From: an uncultured Actinomycetes bacterium
Lineage (GTDB): Bacteria; Actinomycetota; Thermoleophilia; Solirubrobacterales; 70-9
Assembly: GCA_946482365.1 (NCBI GenBank)
Contig: CAMLQY010000001.1
Location: 186,001 to 250,000 of the forward strand
Length of the DNA stretch: 64,000 nucleotides
Reading direction: 5' to 3'
Shown here: positions 34,570 to 42,752 of the stretch, one piece after another
Layout of the letters: every line of letters starts with the position of its first letter
Numbering within the stretch: the stretch's first letter is position 1
Translations under genes and position numbers: made by a program
The notes under the pieces: model-generated
What the model saw: the letters and a program-made list of their open reading frames with translations, nothing else
Databases searched by the model: none
What the model was told of the DNA's origin: nothing

Positions 34570-35277
34570 ATGGACGGGGATCCGCAGCAGCCGCAGCGAC
34601 AGGGGTTCGACCAGCGCATGATCATCCTTGGCGTCTTCGCCCTGATCGCGGTCGGCGTGGTCGCGGCGATCCTGATCGGCCGCAGCGGGGACGGCGAGGA
34701 CTCGGCCACGACGGCAAGCGCGGACGAATGCCGGGAAGTGGAGGCGCCGAAACCGAAGACGGTCAGCTTCGAGGCCCCGAAGCAGGTCATCTCGAAGGGC
34801 GAGCAGGCGACGGCTGTCGTCGAGACCAGCTGCGGCACCTTCGAGATCGCGCTGGACACCGAGCGCGCGCCGAAGACGGCCAACTCCTTCGCCTTCCTCG
34901 CCGAGGAAGGCTTCTACGACGACCTCACCTTCCACCGTGTCGCGCCCGGGTTCGTGATCCAGGGCGGCGACCCGGAAGGCACCGGCACCGGCGGGCCCGG
35001 CTACAGCGTCGACGAGAAGCCGCCGGCGAACCTCGCCTACACCAAAGGCGTCGTGGCGATGGCGAAGAGCCCCGCGGAGCCGCCGGGGCGCTCCGGCAGC
35101 CAGTTCTACGTCGTCACCGCGCCGGACGCGGGACTTCCCCCTGAATACGCGCTCGTCGGCAAGGTCAGCGAGGGCTACGACGTCGTCGAACGGATCGAGG
35201 CGCTCGGCCCCAGTGGGAGTGACGGGCCGCCCACCCAGACGGTCCTGCTCGAAGGGATGACGATCGAGAAGGGCTGA
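34570..35277 (+). CDS. Membrane-anchored cyclophilin-type peptidyl-prolyl isomerase
   Basis: The 235-residue protein has a short cytoplasmic N-terminus, one membrane helix (about residues 18-38) and an extracytoplasmic cyclophilin domain. The catalytic region shows [20 protein letters not shown], then [20 protein letters not shown] and [14 protein letters not shown]. It probably assists folding of exported proteins, fitting the nearby VKOR/DsbA genes. TAGGCT (34555-34560) lies nine bases before the ATG. A small hairpin AGGGC/GCCCT surrounds the stop codon. Confidence 0.92.
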   Translation: MDGDPQQPQRQGFDQRMIILGVFALIAVGVVAAILIGRSGDGEDSATTASADECREVEAPKPKTVSFEAPKQVISKGEQATAVVETSCGTFEIALDTERAPKTANSFAFLAEEGFYDDLTFHRVAPGFVIQGGDPEGTGTGGPGYSVDEKPPANLAYTKGVVAMAKSPAEPPGRSGSQFYVVTAPDAGLPPEYALVGKVSEGYDVVERIEALGPSGSDGPPTQTVLLEGMTIEKG

Positions 35278-35296
35278 CTGCCCTAGGCTCTGGTCC

Positions 35297-35797
35297 GTGG
35301 CCAAGGTCGACGTGGGAGACACGGCACCGGACTTCGAGCTGCCGGGCACCGGCGGGCATACCTTCAAGCTCTCCGCCCACCGCGGGCGCAACGTCGTGCT
35401 CGCCTTCTACCCCGGTGACGCGACCACCGTCTGCACCAAGCAGTTCTGCTCCTACCGCGACAACGCCGAGAGGCTCGACGGGCTCGACGCCGAGGTGGTC
35501 GGGATATCGCCGCAGTCGGTCGACTCCCACGAGCGCTGGGTCGAAGAGCAGGAGCTCAACGTGCCGCTGCTGGCCGACGAGCAGCTCGAGGTGAGCAAGC
35601 GCTACGGCGTCACCGGCTGGATCGGGCCGCTGGCGCGCTTCACCCAGCTGGAGGATGCGCCGGGCGGCCGCTACGTGATGCGGTCGATCTTCGTCGTCGA
35701 CCGCGAGGGGGTCGTCCGCTACCGGCACGTCTCGCGGACGGGGGCGACCTTCCAGTCCGTGGGCGACATAGAGCGCGCCCTCGCCGGCTTGGGCTGA
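35297..35797 (+). CDS. bcp: Peroxiredoxin, BCP/PrxQ type
   Basis: The 166-residue thiol peroxidase has the PrxQ pattern with peroxidatic and resolving cysteines five apart in [13 protein letters not shown] near residue 50. [11 protein letters not shown] and [12 protein letters not shown] are also typical. It differs from the peroxiredoxin at 4118, which has one cysteine. GTG 35297 is seven bases after TAGGCT (35284-35289), so the mRNA is probably leaderless. The following hydrolase gene starts on the last base of its stop codon. Confidence 0.92.
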   Translation: MAKVDVGDTAPDFELPGTGGHTFKLSAHRGRNVVLAFYPGDATTVCTKQFCSYRDNAERLDGLDAEVVGISPQSVDSHERWVEEQELNVPLLADEQLEVSKRYGVTGWIGPLARFTQLEDAPGGRYVMRSIFVVDREGVVRYRHVSRTGATFQSVGDIERALAGLG

Positions 35798-36636
35798 TGC
35801 CGGACGGCAGCGCCGAGCCGCGTGCGTTCACGGCCGGCGAAGGGCCTGCGATCCATGGCGAGGCGGCGGGGGAGGGGACGCTGGTCGTTCTCTGCCATGG
35901 GCTGACGGCGACCCGCGGCTCGGTCGTCCATGGTTCGCGGGCGCTGGAGCGCGCCGGGCATGCCGTGGTCACGTACGACGCGCGCGGTCACGGCGACTCC
36001 GGCCCCGCCCCGGGGGACGGGGGTTATGGATACCCGGAGCTGGTGGACGACCTCGAGGCGGTCGTCGAGTCCCAGGTGGGCGAGGGCCGCTTCCTCCTGG
36101 GGGGCCACTCGATGGGCGCCCACACGGCGATCGCATACGCCTTGCGCCATCCGGGGCGGCTCGCCGGGCTCGTCGCGATCGGGCCGAGCTACCCGGGGTC
36201 GGCCGCTGGCGAGGAGTCGCTCGGCTACTGGGATGGCCTCGCCGGGGCGCTCGAGCGCGAAGGGGTCGAGGGCTTCGTCTCCTATCTCGACCGCCACCAG
36301 CAGGTCGACTCGCGCTGGCGCGACTCGGTCCTGCGCTTCACCCGCGAGCGGATGCTGCGCCACCGGCGCCTCGACGCGATCGCCGAGGCGCTGCGCCAGG
36401 TCCCGCGCTCGCAGCCGTTCGGAGGCTTGGAGGACCTGGAGTCGATCGAGGCCCCGGCACTGGTCGTGGCGAGCCACGACCCGGCCGACCCCGGCCACCC
36501 ATACGAGATCGCGGCCGCCTATGCCGAGCGCCTCCCGCGAGCGCAGCTGATCAGCGAGGAGGAGGGCCAGTCGCCTCTCGCCTGGCAGGGCGGTCGCCTC
36601 TCGCGCGCCATCATCGACTTCGCCACGCGCCTCTAG
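35797..36636 (+). CDS. Alpha/beta-hydrolase fold protein
   Basis: The 279-residue protein has the oxyanion region LVVLCHGLTATRG, VVTYDARGHGDSGPAPG, and the nucleophile elbow LLGGHSMGAHTAI with Ser near residue 108. A cap region follows. An acidic residue near VVASHDPADPGHP and a C-terminal region with few histidines complete the fold, but I cannot firmly place the catalytic His. The start overlaps the bcp stop (TGATG), so the two are coupled. The substrate is unknown. A palindrome begins directly after its stop. Confidence 0.85.
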   Translation: MPDGSAEPRAFTAGEGPAIHGEAAGEGTLVVLCHGLTATRGSVVHGSRALERAGHAVVTYDARGHGDSGPAPGDGGYGYPELVDDLEAVVESQVGEGRFLLGGHSMGAHTAIAYALRHPGRLAGLVAIGPSYPGSAAGEESLGYWDGLAGALEREGVEGFVSYLDRHQQVDSRWRDSVLRFTRERMLRHRRLDAIAEALRQVPRSQPFGGLEDLESIEAPALVVASHDPADPGHPYEIAAAYAERLPRAQLISEEEGQSPLAWQGGRLSRAIIDFATRL

Positions 36637-36687
36637 CGTTCTGGTGCGCTTTATGCCACCTATGGGCACATAAAGCGCACCGGAACG
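36637..36687. repeat. GGTGCGCTTTAT palindrome, copy 1
   Basis: CGTTCTGGTGCGCTTTATG (36637-36655) pairs with CATAAAGCGCACCGGAACG (36669-36687) with one G-T pair. It starts on the base after the hydrolase stop codon. A closely related palindrome occurs at 37970. It probably ends the upstream transcript before the separately promoted VKOR gene. Confidence 0.6.
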
Positions 36688-36698
36688 GGTGGTTGCAA

Positions 36699-36704
36699 TA
36701 GCGT
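36699..36704 (+). promoter_or_regulatory. Putative -10 (TAGCGT) deciding the VKOR start
   Basis: TAGCGT ends eight bases before ATG 36713. The alternative in-frame GTG at 36689 lies upstream of this box and directly after the palindrome, so the ATG is preferred. Confidence 0.45.
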
Positions 36705-36712
36705 TGCGCCCG

Positions 36713-37144
36713 ATGAAGGCGCCGGCGGAGGGGACCTTGAGGGGGGTTGCGACCTTCCTGGCGACCTTCGGCATCGGCGTCGCCGCGTACATAGCGATTG
36801 CCGAGTCCGGCGGCGGCTCGCCCGTCTGCCTGGCTGGCGGGCGCGGCTGCCAGACGGTCGCCGAAAGCTCCTACTCGCACCTGCTCGGGATCAACATCGC
36901 CGTCTTCGGCATCGTCGGCTACGTGCTGCTGCTCGGCTGCGCGCTGCTGCGCGGCGACGTCGCCCGCATGGCCGGCTTCGCGATCGCCCTCGTCGGCTTC
37001 GGCTACAGCCTCTACCTGACCTACCTCGAGGTCTTCACGATCGAGGCGATCTGCCAGTGGTGCGTGGCCAGCGCGGTTTTGATGACGCTGCTCTTTGCTA
37101 CCAATTCCCTCCGCATGCTTGCCTACGTGGGTACCGAGCCGTGA
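36713..37144 (+). CDS. Vitamin K epoxide reductase (VKOR) family protein
   Basis: The 143-residue integral membrane protein has about four helices and both VKOR cysteine pairs: CLAGGRGCQTV in the loop after helix 1 and the active-site CQWCVASA near the C-terminus. In Actinobacteria VKOR replaces DsbB and reoxidises DsbA-like proteins using quinone. The next gene, overlapping by four bases (GTGA), is a membrane-anchored DsbA-like thioredoxin, so the two form an oxidative folding pair. Confidence 0.92.
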   Translation: MKAPAEGTLRGVATFLATFGIGVAAYIAIAESGGGSPVCLAGGRGCQTVAESSYSHLLGINIAVFGIVGYVLLLGCALLRGDVARMAGFAIALVGFGYSLYLTYLEVFTIEAICQWCVASAVLMTLLFATNSLRMLAYVGTEP

Positions 37145-37860
37145 GCGACCGCCAGGACCAGGAGGCGCGCCGCCAGAACCTGATCAAGCTCGCCAGCGCC
37201 CTCGCCTTCATCGCCGTGGCCGTCGTCGTCGTGCTGATCGTGGTCAGCCAGAACCAGAGCAGCGGCGGCGACAGCAGCGAGATCGAGGGCGTCGCCGAGG
37301 TCAAGCGGGAGCTCTCCGGCATCCCGCAGAAGGGCATGGTCCTCGGCGACCCGAAGGCCAAGGTGACCGTGCTCGAGTTCGCCGACCTGCAGTGCCCGGT
37401 CTGCAAGGGCTACGCCGAAGAGGTGCTGCCGCAGGTGATCGAAAGCCAGGTGCGCAGTGGCGAAGCGAAGCTGAGCTTCCGCAACTACACGATCATCGAT
37501 GCAGAGTCGATCCCCGCCGGCGCCGCGGCCCTCGCCGCCGGCAGGCAGGGCCGGGGCTGGAACTTCGTCGAGCTCTTCTTCCGTAACCAGGGCATCGAGC
37601 GCTCCGGCTACGTCACCGACGAGTTCCTCACCGCGATCGCCGAAGGCGCCGGGGTTCCCGACATCGCCAGGTGGAACAGGGACCGGAAAAGCAACGCCGT
37701 CCTCGACGAGGTCTCAGCGACCACCGCGGAAGCGAGGGAGCTGGGCTTCACCGGCACGCCGTCGTTCGCGCTCGACGGCCCGGCCACGAACGGCGTCGCA
37801 GCCCTGGGAACGCCCGAATCGGCCGAGGTGCTCGAAGAAGGCATCGAAGCGGCGGGCTAG
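37141..37860 (+). CDS. Membrane-anchored DsbA-like thiol oxidoreductase
   Basis: The 239-residue protein has an N-terminal membrane helix (about residues 18-40) and an extracytoplasmic thioredoxin fold with an inserted helical domain. The active site is FADLQCPVCKGYAEEVLP and the cis-Pro loop is GFTGTPSFAL. It probably introduces disulfides into secreted proteins and is recycled by the VKOR encoded just upstream. GTG 37141 overlaps the VKOR stop; the longer frame is an out-of-frame read of VKOR. The C-terminus is complete, unlike that of the domain at 4578. Confidence 0.93.
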   Translation: MSDRQDQEARRQNLIKLASALAFIAVAVVVVLIVVSQNQSSGGDSSEIEGVAEVKRELSGIPQKGMVLGDPKAKVTVLEFADLQCPVCKGYAEEVLPQVIESQVRSGEAKLSFRNYTIIDAESIPAGAAALAAGRQGRGWNFVELFFRNQGIERSGYVTDEFLTAIAEGAGVPDIARWNRDRKSNAVLDEVSATTAEARELGFTGTPSFALDGPATNGVAALGTPESAEVLEEGIEAAG

Positions 37861-37969
37861 AGGGCCCGCTGCGGCGCCCAGGAGAGTCTCCTCGCGCCCT
37901 TTGGCGCCGGCTGCCCTCCAAGTAGACATAACCACCATTATCGTGCGTTGAATCCGCGCGGCCCGCTGT

Positions 37970-38015
37970 TCCGGTGCGCCTTTGCCCCCCAATAAGGGGA
38001 TAAAGCGCACCGGAA
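37970..38015. repeat. GGTGCGCTTTAT palindrome, copy 2
   Basis: TTCCGGTGCGCTTT (37970-37983) pairs perfectly with AAAGCGCACCGGAA (38002-38015). An inner CCCC/GGGG stem closes the AATA loop. It lies between the convergent dsbA-like and methyltransferase genes, one base before the latter's stop. The rest of the gap (37861-37969) holds only a small GGAGAgTCTCC repeat. Confidence 0.6.
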
Positions 38016-38016
38016 G

Positions 38017-38658
38017 CTAGGCGGCGAGGGTGGCCTGGCCGTGCACGAGCGGCCGGACCAGCGGCGGCGACTTGGGGAGCTCGTCCTTGACGACCTCCTC
38101 GACCTGGAACGGCGAGGCTTCGATGCTGGCGACGGTGTCGCGATTGCAGTGGCAGCCGTCGCCGAGGAAGCGCCAGGGGCCCTCGAGGCGGTCCTGCCAG
38201 CGCGCCAGGCCCGGCTCCTCGGAGCGGACGTGCTCGACGAAGAGCAGTTTGCCGTCGGGTCGCAGCACGCGCGCCGCCTCGCGCAGGGCCGCCGCCGGGT
38301 CCGGCACCGTGCAGAGGACCAGGGTGAAGACGGCGGTGTCGAAGCTGTCGTCGTCGAAGGGGAGCCCGTCGGCGGGAGCCTGTACGACGGAGACTTCCCT
38401 CCCCCACGTCGCCACTTTCGGTCGAAGCCTGTTGAGCATGTGCTCGTCGGGCTCGGCCAGCACCAGCTCGGCGACGCCCTCCGGGTAGAGCTCGACGTTG
38501 ATCCCGGTGCCGGCGCCGATGTCGATCGTGCGCCCACGCGCCGGGGCGAGCGTCTCGCGCCGGATCTCGCGCATGCCGGCCTCCTCGGTCGACTTCATCA
38601 AGCCGTCGTAGACGGCCGAGAAGAACCTCCCCCAGGTCGCGTCGTAGAGCCGGCCCAT
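38017..38658 (-). CDS. SAM-dependent methyltransferase (UbiE/phospholipid methyltransferase-like)
   Basis: The 213-residue protein has TIDIGAGTGINVELYP, LVLAEPDEHMLNRLRP, FDTAVFTLVLCTVPDP and REAARVLRPDGKLLFVEHV, the pattern of Methyltransf_11 enzymes related to PmtA and UbiE. The C-terminal WRFLGDGCHCNRDT segment is typical of this group. It sits 14 bases downstream of the SDR gene, on the same strand, so it may be cotranscribed. The substrate could be a lipid or quinone, but the sequence does not decide. Confidence 0.85.
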   Translation of the reverse strand: MGRLYDATWGRFFSAVYDGLMKSTEEAGMREIRRETLAPARGRTIDIGAGTGINVELYPEGVAELVLAEPDEHMLNRLRPKVATWGREVSVVQAPADGLPFDDDSFDTAVFTLVLCTVPDPAAALREAARVLRPDGKLLFVEHVRSEEPGLARWQDRLEGPWRFLGDGCHCNRDTVASIEASPFQVEEVVKDELPKSPPLVRPLVHGQATLAA

Positions 38659-38672
38659 TGCCGTCAGCTCGC

Positions 38673-39566
38673 TCAGGCCGCCTTTTGCTCCGCGGACTCG
38701 GCCGCGCTGGCCTCCGGCTCCAGGCCAGGCTCGCTATGCGCCACGCGCTCCTCGTATGCGTGACGGGCCCCGTGGTCGACTTCGGTCATCAGCTTGTCGA
38801 TCTTCATCAGCCGCCCGATCGCCTCGCGCAGGCCGCGCGGGAGCAGGCCGACGAACTTGAACATGGCGCCGTTGGCCCGCGGCACCCAGACGTCGAAGCG
38901 CGGGACCTCGAGCGCGTCGACGATCTCGTTGGCGACGTCCTCGGCCTCCACCGGCTTGACGAACCGCTGGCCGACCCCCGCTGTCAGTTCGGTGTTGACG
39001 ACGGTCGGCATCACGCAGCTGACCTCCACCCCGCTGCCGCGCAGTTCCTGGCGGACGGCCTCACTGAGGCCGACGACGGCGTGCTTGGTCGCCGAGTAGG
39101 TGGCGATGCCCGGGACGCCGCCCTTGCCCGCCTGCGAGGCGATGTTGACGATGTGCCCGCCGGCCCGCGGGCGCAGCCTTTCGATCCCCAGCTGGGTGCC
39201 GACGATGACGCCGTAGACGTTGATGTCGAGCTGGCGCTTGATCGAGTCGTCCCGCTCCTCGACGAGCGGCGTCACCGGCATGATCCCGGCGTTGTTGACG
39301 ATCACGTCGACGGGGCCGAGCTCGCGTTCGGCGGCGTCGAGGAAGGCGGTGAAGGAGCCGCGGTCGGTGACGTCGAGCGCCAGCGCGACCGTGCCCCCGC
39401 CCAGCCCCGTGGCCGTCTGTTCGGCCAGCGCCAGGTCGACGTCGCCGATCGCGACCCGGCAGCCCTTGCGGACCAGTGCCGTCGCCGTCGCCTTGCCGAT
39501 CCCCCGGGCGCCCCCGGTGATCGCCACGACCTTGCCGCTGAGTGAGCGCCGCTCCTTCTTCGCCAT
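38673..39566 (-). CDS. Short-chain dehydrogenase/reductase
   Basis: The 297-residue classical SDR has the cofactor motif TGGARGIG near residue 17, NNAG in VIVNNAGIMP, the catalytic Ser in NIASQAGKGG and YSATK near residue 158. A charged C-terminal extension of about 45 residues follows. The ATG has a strong GGAGGAGG ribosome-binding site. Together with the thiolase gene upstream, a role in lipid or steroid-like substrate oxidation is plausible but unproven. Confidence 0.88.
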   Translation of the reverse strand: MAKKERRSLSGKVVAITGGARGIGKATATALVRKGCRVAIGDVDLALAEQTATGLGGGTVALALDVTDRGSFTAFLDAAERELGPVDVIVNNAGIMPVTPLVEERDDSIKRQLDINVYGVIVGTQLGIERLRPRAGGHIVNIASQAGKGGVPGIATYSATKHAVVGLSEAVRQELRGSGVEVSCVMPTVVNTELTAGVGQRFVKPVEAEDVANEIVDALEVPRFDVWVPRANGAMFKFVGLLPRGLREAIGRLMKIDKLMTEVDHGARHAYEERVAHSEPGLEPEASAAESAEQKAA

Positions 39567-39591
39567 CGGGTACCTCCTCCTCCGGGCGGCC

Positions 39592-40785
39592 TCAGGCCGC
39601 CGGCTTGTAGACGGTGACCACGGCGGCGCCGCCGAGGCCGATGTTGTGCTGCAGCGCAGTCTTCGCGCCCTCCACCTGGCGCTTGTCGGCCTGGCCGCGC
39701 AGCTGCCAGGTCAGCTCCGAGCACTGCGCCAGCCCGGTCGCGCCGAGCGGGTGGCCCTTGGAGATCAGCCCGCCCGAGGGGTTGACGACGACCTTGCCGC
39801 CGTAGGTGGTCGCTTCTTCCTCGACCAGCTTGTGCCCCTCGCCCTCGGCGGCGAAGCCGAGCGCTTCGTAGGTGATCAGCTCGTTGGCGCTGAAGCAGTC
39901 GTGCAGCTCGCAGACGTCGACTTCCTCGGCCGCGACGCCCGCCTCGGCGTAGGCTTCGTCCGCCGCCTGCCTCGACATGTCGGCGCCGACGATCTTCATG
40001 CAGTCGGTGTCGTCGGCAAAGGTCGAGGAGAGGTCGGTGACCATCGCCTGGCCGGCGATCTCGATCGCCTGGCCCCAGAGCCCGTGCTCCTCGACGTAGC
40101 GCTCGGAGGCGACGATCGCGCAGGCCGAGCCGTCGGAGGTCGGCGAGCACTGCAGCTTGGTCAGCGGGTCGTGGATCATCTTCGCCGCCTTGATGTCCTC
40201 GATCGTGTACTCGTCCTGGAACTGGGCGTAGGGGTTGTTGACCGAGTGCTTGTGGTTCTTCCACCCGATCCAGGCGTAGTGGTCGGGGTTGGAGCCGTAC
40301 TTCTCCATGTGGTCGCGGCCGGCGTTGCCGAACATCTGCGGCGCCGGCGGCGAGGCCTCGGGGTCACGGATCTCGAACATCCGCATCGCGTGCTTGTCGA
40401 GCGCGTTGGTGCGGTCGGTGTACTTGACGCCGAGGCTGCCCGGCTCCATCTTCTCGAAGCCGACCGCGAGCGCGCAGTCGACGAGGCCGCCCTTGACCGC
40501 CTGGCGGGCGAGGAAGAGCGCCGAGGAGCCGGTCGAGCAGTTGTTGTTGACGTTGACGACCGGGATGCCGGTGAGGCCGAGCTGGTAGAGCGCCCGCTGG
40601 CCGTAGGTCGAGTCGCCGTAGCAGTAGCCGGCGTAGGCCTGCTGGACGTCCTCATACGGGATGCCGGCGTCGGCGAGCGCCTTCTCCCCCGCCTCCTTGG
40701 CCCAGTCCGGGTAGTCGCCCTCCTTGCTGCCGGGCTTCTCGAACTTGGTCATCCCGACCCCGATCACGAACGTGCGGTTGCTCAA
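39592..40785 (-). CDS. Thiolase-family protein (SCP-x / lipid-transfer type acetyl-CoA acetyltransferase)
   Basis: The 397-residue protein has the thiolase N-terminal domain with the nucleophile Cys in [16 protein letters not shown] near residue 88. The C-terminal domain has [29 protein letters not shown] and an HNIGLGG motif. These match the sterol-carrier-protein-x thiolase group. Starts with TTG and an AGGAGAAGG ribosome-binding site. The following SDR and methyltransferase genes are on the same strand. Likely function is beta-ketothiolysis of branched or long acyl-CoA. Confidence 0.9.
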   Translation of the reverse strand: MSNRTFVIGVGMTKFEKPGSKEGDYPDWAKEAGEKALADAGIPYEDVQQAYAGYCYGDSTYGQRALYQLGLTGIPVVNVNNNCSTGSSALFLARQAVKGGLVDCALAVGFEKMEPGSLGVKYTDRTNALDKHAMRMFEIRDPEASPPAPQMFGNAGRDHMEKYGSNPDHYAWIGWKNHKHSVNNPYAQFQDEYTIEDIKAAKMIHDPLTKLQCSPTSDGSACAIVASERYVEEHGLWGQAIEIAGQAMVTDLSSTFADDTDCMKIVGADMSRQAADEAYAEAGVAAEEVDVCELHDCFSANELITYEALGFAAEGEGHKLVEEEATTYGGKVVVNPSGGLISKGHPLGATGLAQCSELTWQLRGQADKRQVEGAKTALQHNIGLGGAAVVTVYKPAA

Positions 40786-40867
40786 AGCCTTCTCCTGTGT
40801 CGTCGCCGCGCCCCGCGGGCGAGTTTGGCTGCCTGGCCAGTAAATCTACCGGGTACCCTGGTGGCCT

Positions 40868-41629
40868 GTGATCCTCGCTGCATCGAGCATCGATCCCGCC
40901 GCCGGGGTGGGCATCTTCGCCGCGCTTGCGGCGGGCGTCGTCTCCTTCCTCTCCCCCTGCGTGCTGCCGCTGGTCCCGGGTTACCTCTCTGCGGTCAGCG
41001 GCGTCTCCGCGGCCGAGCTCGACAGCGCCGGCTGGCGCCGCATCCTCGGCCCGAGCCTGCTCTTCGTCGCCAGCTTCTCGACCATCTTCATCCTCCTCGG
41101 CTTGACCGCGACCGGCCTCGGCTCGGCCCTGCAGGACCACCAGCAGCTCCTGACCAAGATCTCCGGCGCGCTGATCGTCGCCATGGGCATCCTCTTCGTC
41201 GCCTCGCTCTTCGTCACCCGCCTCAACCGCGAGTGGCACGTCGACGCGCTGCTGGAGCGAGCCGGCAAGGGCGGGCCGATCGTCGCCGGCGCCGCCTTCG
41301 CAATCGCCTGGACCCCCTGCATCGGCCCCACCCTCGGCGCGATCCTCTCCGCCGCCTCGCTCTCGGGCTCGGCCGGCCATGGCGCCTTCCTGCTCGCCGT
41401 CTACTCGGCCGGCCTGGCGATCCCCTTCCTGCTCACCGCGATCGCCTTCTCCCGCGCCACGACGGCCTTCGCGGTGGTCAAGCGCCACTACCAGGCGATA
41501 GTCGCCACCGGCGGCGCGATCCTGATCGCGATGGGCATCCTGATCTGGACCGGACAGCTGACCCAGCTGAACGCCGAGGCCCAGAGCTGGCTGTCGGGCC
41601 TGGGCCTCGACTTCTGGAACAGCGTCTGA
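40868..41629 (+). CDS. ccdA: Cytochrome c biogenesis protein CcdA / DsbD transmembrane domain
   Basis: The 253-residue polytopic protein has about six membrane helices and the two conserved cysteines of the electron channel in SFLSPCVLPLVPGY and AWTPCIGPTLGAIL. It passes electrons from cytoplasmic thioredoxin to extracytoplasmic proteins. GTG 40868 lies eight bases after TACCCT, which is part of the near-palindrome ACCGGGTACCCTGGT (40848-40862). No cytochrome maturation genes lie nearby, so it may serve disulfide reduction more generally. Confidence 0.92.
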   Translation: MILAASSIDPAAGVGIFAALAAGVVSFLSPCVLPLVPGYLSAVSGVSAAELDSAGWRRILGPSLLFVASFSTIFILLGLTATGLGSALQDHQQLLTKISGALIVAMGILFVASLFVTRLNREWHVDALLERAGKGGPIVAGAAFAIAWTPCIGPTLGAILSAASLSGSAGHGAFLLAVYSAGLAIPFLLTAIAFSRATTAFAVVKRHYQAIVATGGAILIAMGILIWTGQLTQLNAEAQSWLSGLGLDFWNSV

Positions 41630-41638
41630 GCGACCGCG

Positions 41639-42322
41639 CTAGCCTCCTTTGGCCGCCGCTTTCCCCAGCGCGTCCTTTTTCTTTTCAATCGAAGTGATCA
41701 TGTCGTGCAGCTGCTTGCTGCCACCGGTGATGATCAGCGCCGTGACGAAAATGTCGAGGCCGCGGAGCGCCTTGTCGCTGTCGTTGCCGAACACCCATTT
41801 TGCGGCCTCGCCAGTTCCTTCGAGGGCACCGATCTGCACACCCATCGTCTCTAGGAAGTAGAGCCCGAACACAGAGCTGACGACGATTCCGACGATGAGC
41901 GCGATGCAGTAGGCGAGTAGAGCCCTGTCGGCTTTTGCCTTTTCGTTTCCTTCCTTCACCGCGGCTTTCGTCGCCGTAGAAGCGTTCGCATCGGCTTTCT
42001 TTTCATAGGGCGGCAGCACAACGAGCAAAGGCTCGAGGAAACGCTCGATGGCTCCGGCAACGACGATGAAGGCAGCAAAGAGGGCGAAATTCGCCTCTGT
42101 CTGGAAGGGAATGTTGCGAGACCACTCGGCCAAGCCGGCGAAGAGTATGCAGTACGCGAGGCTGCCCACGAGGACCGAAATGGCGAGCGTCTTCGCCCAA
42201 TCGTCAGCGATTTCCGCGCCCTTCAGCGGGATGAGGGTTCCTGACTCCTCCCCGGCAGCGGCCTCTTTGACCGTTGTGTCCGTGGTCGTCGTCGTAGCCG
42301 TCGTGCCAGTACTTCCCTCCAT
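41639..42322 (-). CDS. Uncharacterised membrane protein (about four helices)
   Basis: I do not recognise a characterised family. The 227-residue protein has a Thr-rich N-terminus, membrane helices near residues 45-65, 78-98, 135-157 and a weaker one near 190-205. A Lys/Ala-rich cytoplasmic loop lies between the second and third. It ends with ALIITGGSKQLHDMI and a Lys-rich tail. Base composition is clearly less GC-rich than the neighbours. It has the best promoter in the window. It forms an island with the two genes to its right and may be recently acquired. Confidence 0.75.
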   Translation of the reverse strand: MEGSTGTTATTTTTDTTVKEAAAGEESGTLIPLKGAEIADDWAKTLAISVLVGSLAYCILFAGLAEWSRNIPFQTEANFALFAAFIVVAGAIERFLEPLLVVLPPYEKKADANASTATKAAVKEGNEKAKADRALLAYCIALIVGIVVSSVFGLYFLETMGVQIGALEGTGEAAKWVFGNDSDKALRGLDIFVTALIITGGSKQLHDMITSIEKKKDALGKAAAKGG

Positions 42323-42330
42323 CGGCCAGC

Positions 42331-42359
42331 AACCTATGTGGTCATCTCGACTATGTCAA
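42331..42359 (-). promoter_or_regulatory. Full sigma-A-like promoter of the membrane protein gene
   Basis: On the minus strand TTGACA (42354-42359) and TAGGTT (42331-42336) are separated by exactly 17 bases, and TAGGTT ends eight bases before the ATG at 42322. This shows that the TAGNNT boxes seen throughout the window are genuine -10 elements. Confidence 0.65.
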
Positions 42360-42387
42360 GTTTGACTGTGAAATCAGGTTTCAGACA

Positions 42388-42669
42388 TCAATTGCGAATA
42401 ACCGGCGCCACGGTCTCGAGCTCTTGGCCAATGGCCTCGACCTCCTCGAGGCCTTCGCCGTCGAGGTCGCGAGAGCAGACGATCCGGAACCGCCCCGTGC
42501 CGATCTCCGCATCGGGCACGACCGGCAACCCCCGGATGTGGTCCCAGCCCAGCCGCTCGACCTCGAATGGGTTCATCCGCACCTCCGCCGCGGGGAACGG
42601 GCAGTTGGAGTTGTGCTGGTCGATCGCCTTGGAGATCGCCTCCAGGTTCTTCGCCTCGGGGGAAGCCAT
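42388..42669 (-). CDS. Small uncharacterised protein
   Basis: The 93-residue protein is mostly charged, with no signal peptide or membrane helix. A central block, EVRMNPFEVERLGWDHIRGL, followed by IGTGRFRIVCSRD, looks like a conserved family core, but I cannot name it. TAGACT (42676-42681) lies six bases before the ATG, so the gene probably has its own leaderless transcript, divergent from the IHF-fusion gene. It is part of the less GC-rich island. Confidence 0.7.
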   Translation of the reverse strand: MASPEAKNLEAISKAIDQHNSNCPFPAAEVRMNPFEVERLGWDHIRGLPVVPDAEIGTGRFRIVCSRDLDGEGLEEVEAIGQELETVAPVIRN

Positions 42670-42738
42670 CGATCCAGTCTAGGCCCAAGGCCAACCAAGG
42701 TGAACGCAGCCGTTCCCAATTCCACCAGAGAAGATCCA

Positions 42739-42744
42739 TAGAAT
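42739..42744 (+). promoter_or_regulatory. Putative -10 (TAGAAT) deciding the IHF-fusion start
   Basis: TAGAAT ends eight bases before GTG 42753. It supports this start over the in-frame ATG at 42834, which has no comparable box. Confidence 0.5.
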
Positions 42745-42752
42745 TCCGCCCC

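Noticed and set aside
37141..37860. Second pseudogenised DsbA
   Set aside because: Unlike the frame at 4578, it has a coupled start, a membrane anchor, CPVC, the cis-Pro loop and a complete C-terminus.
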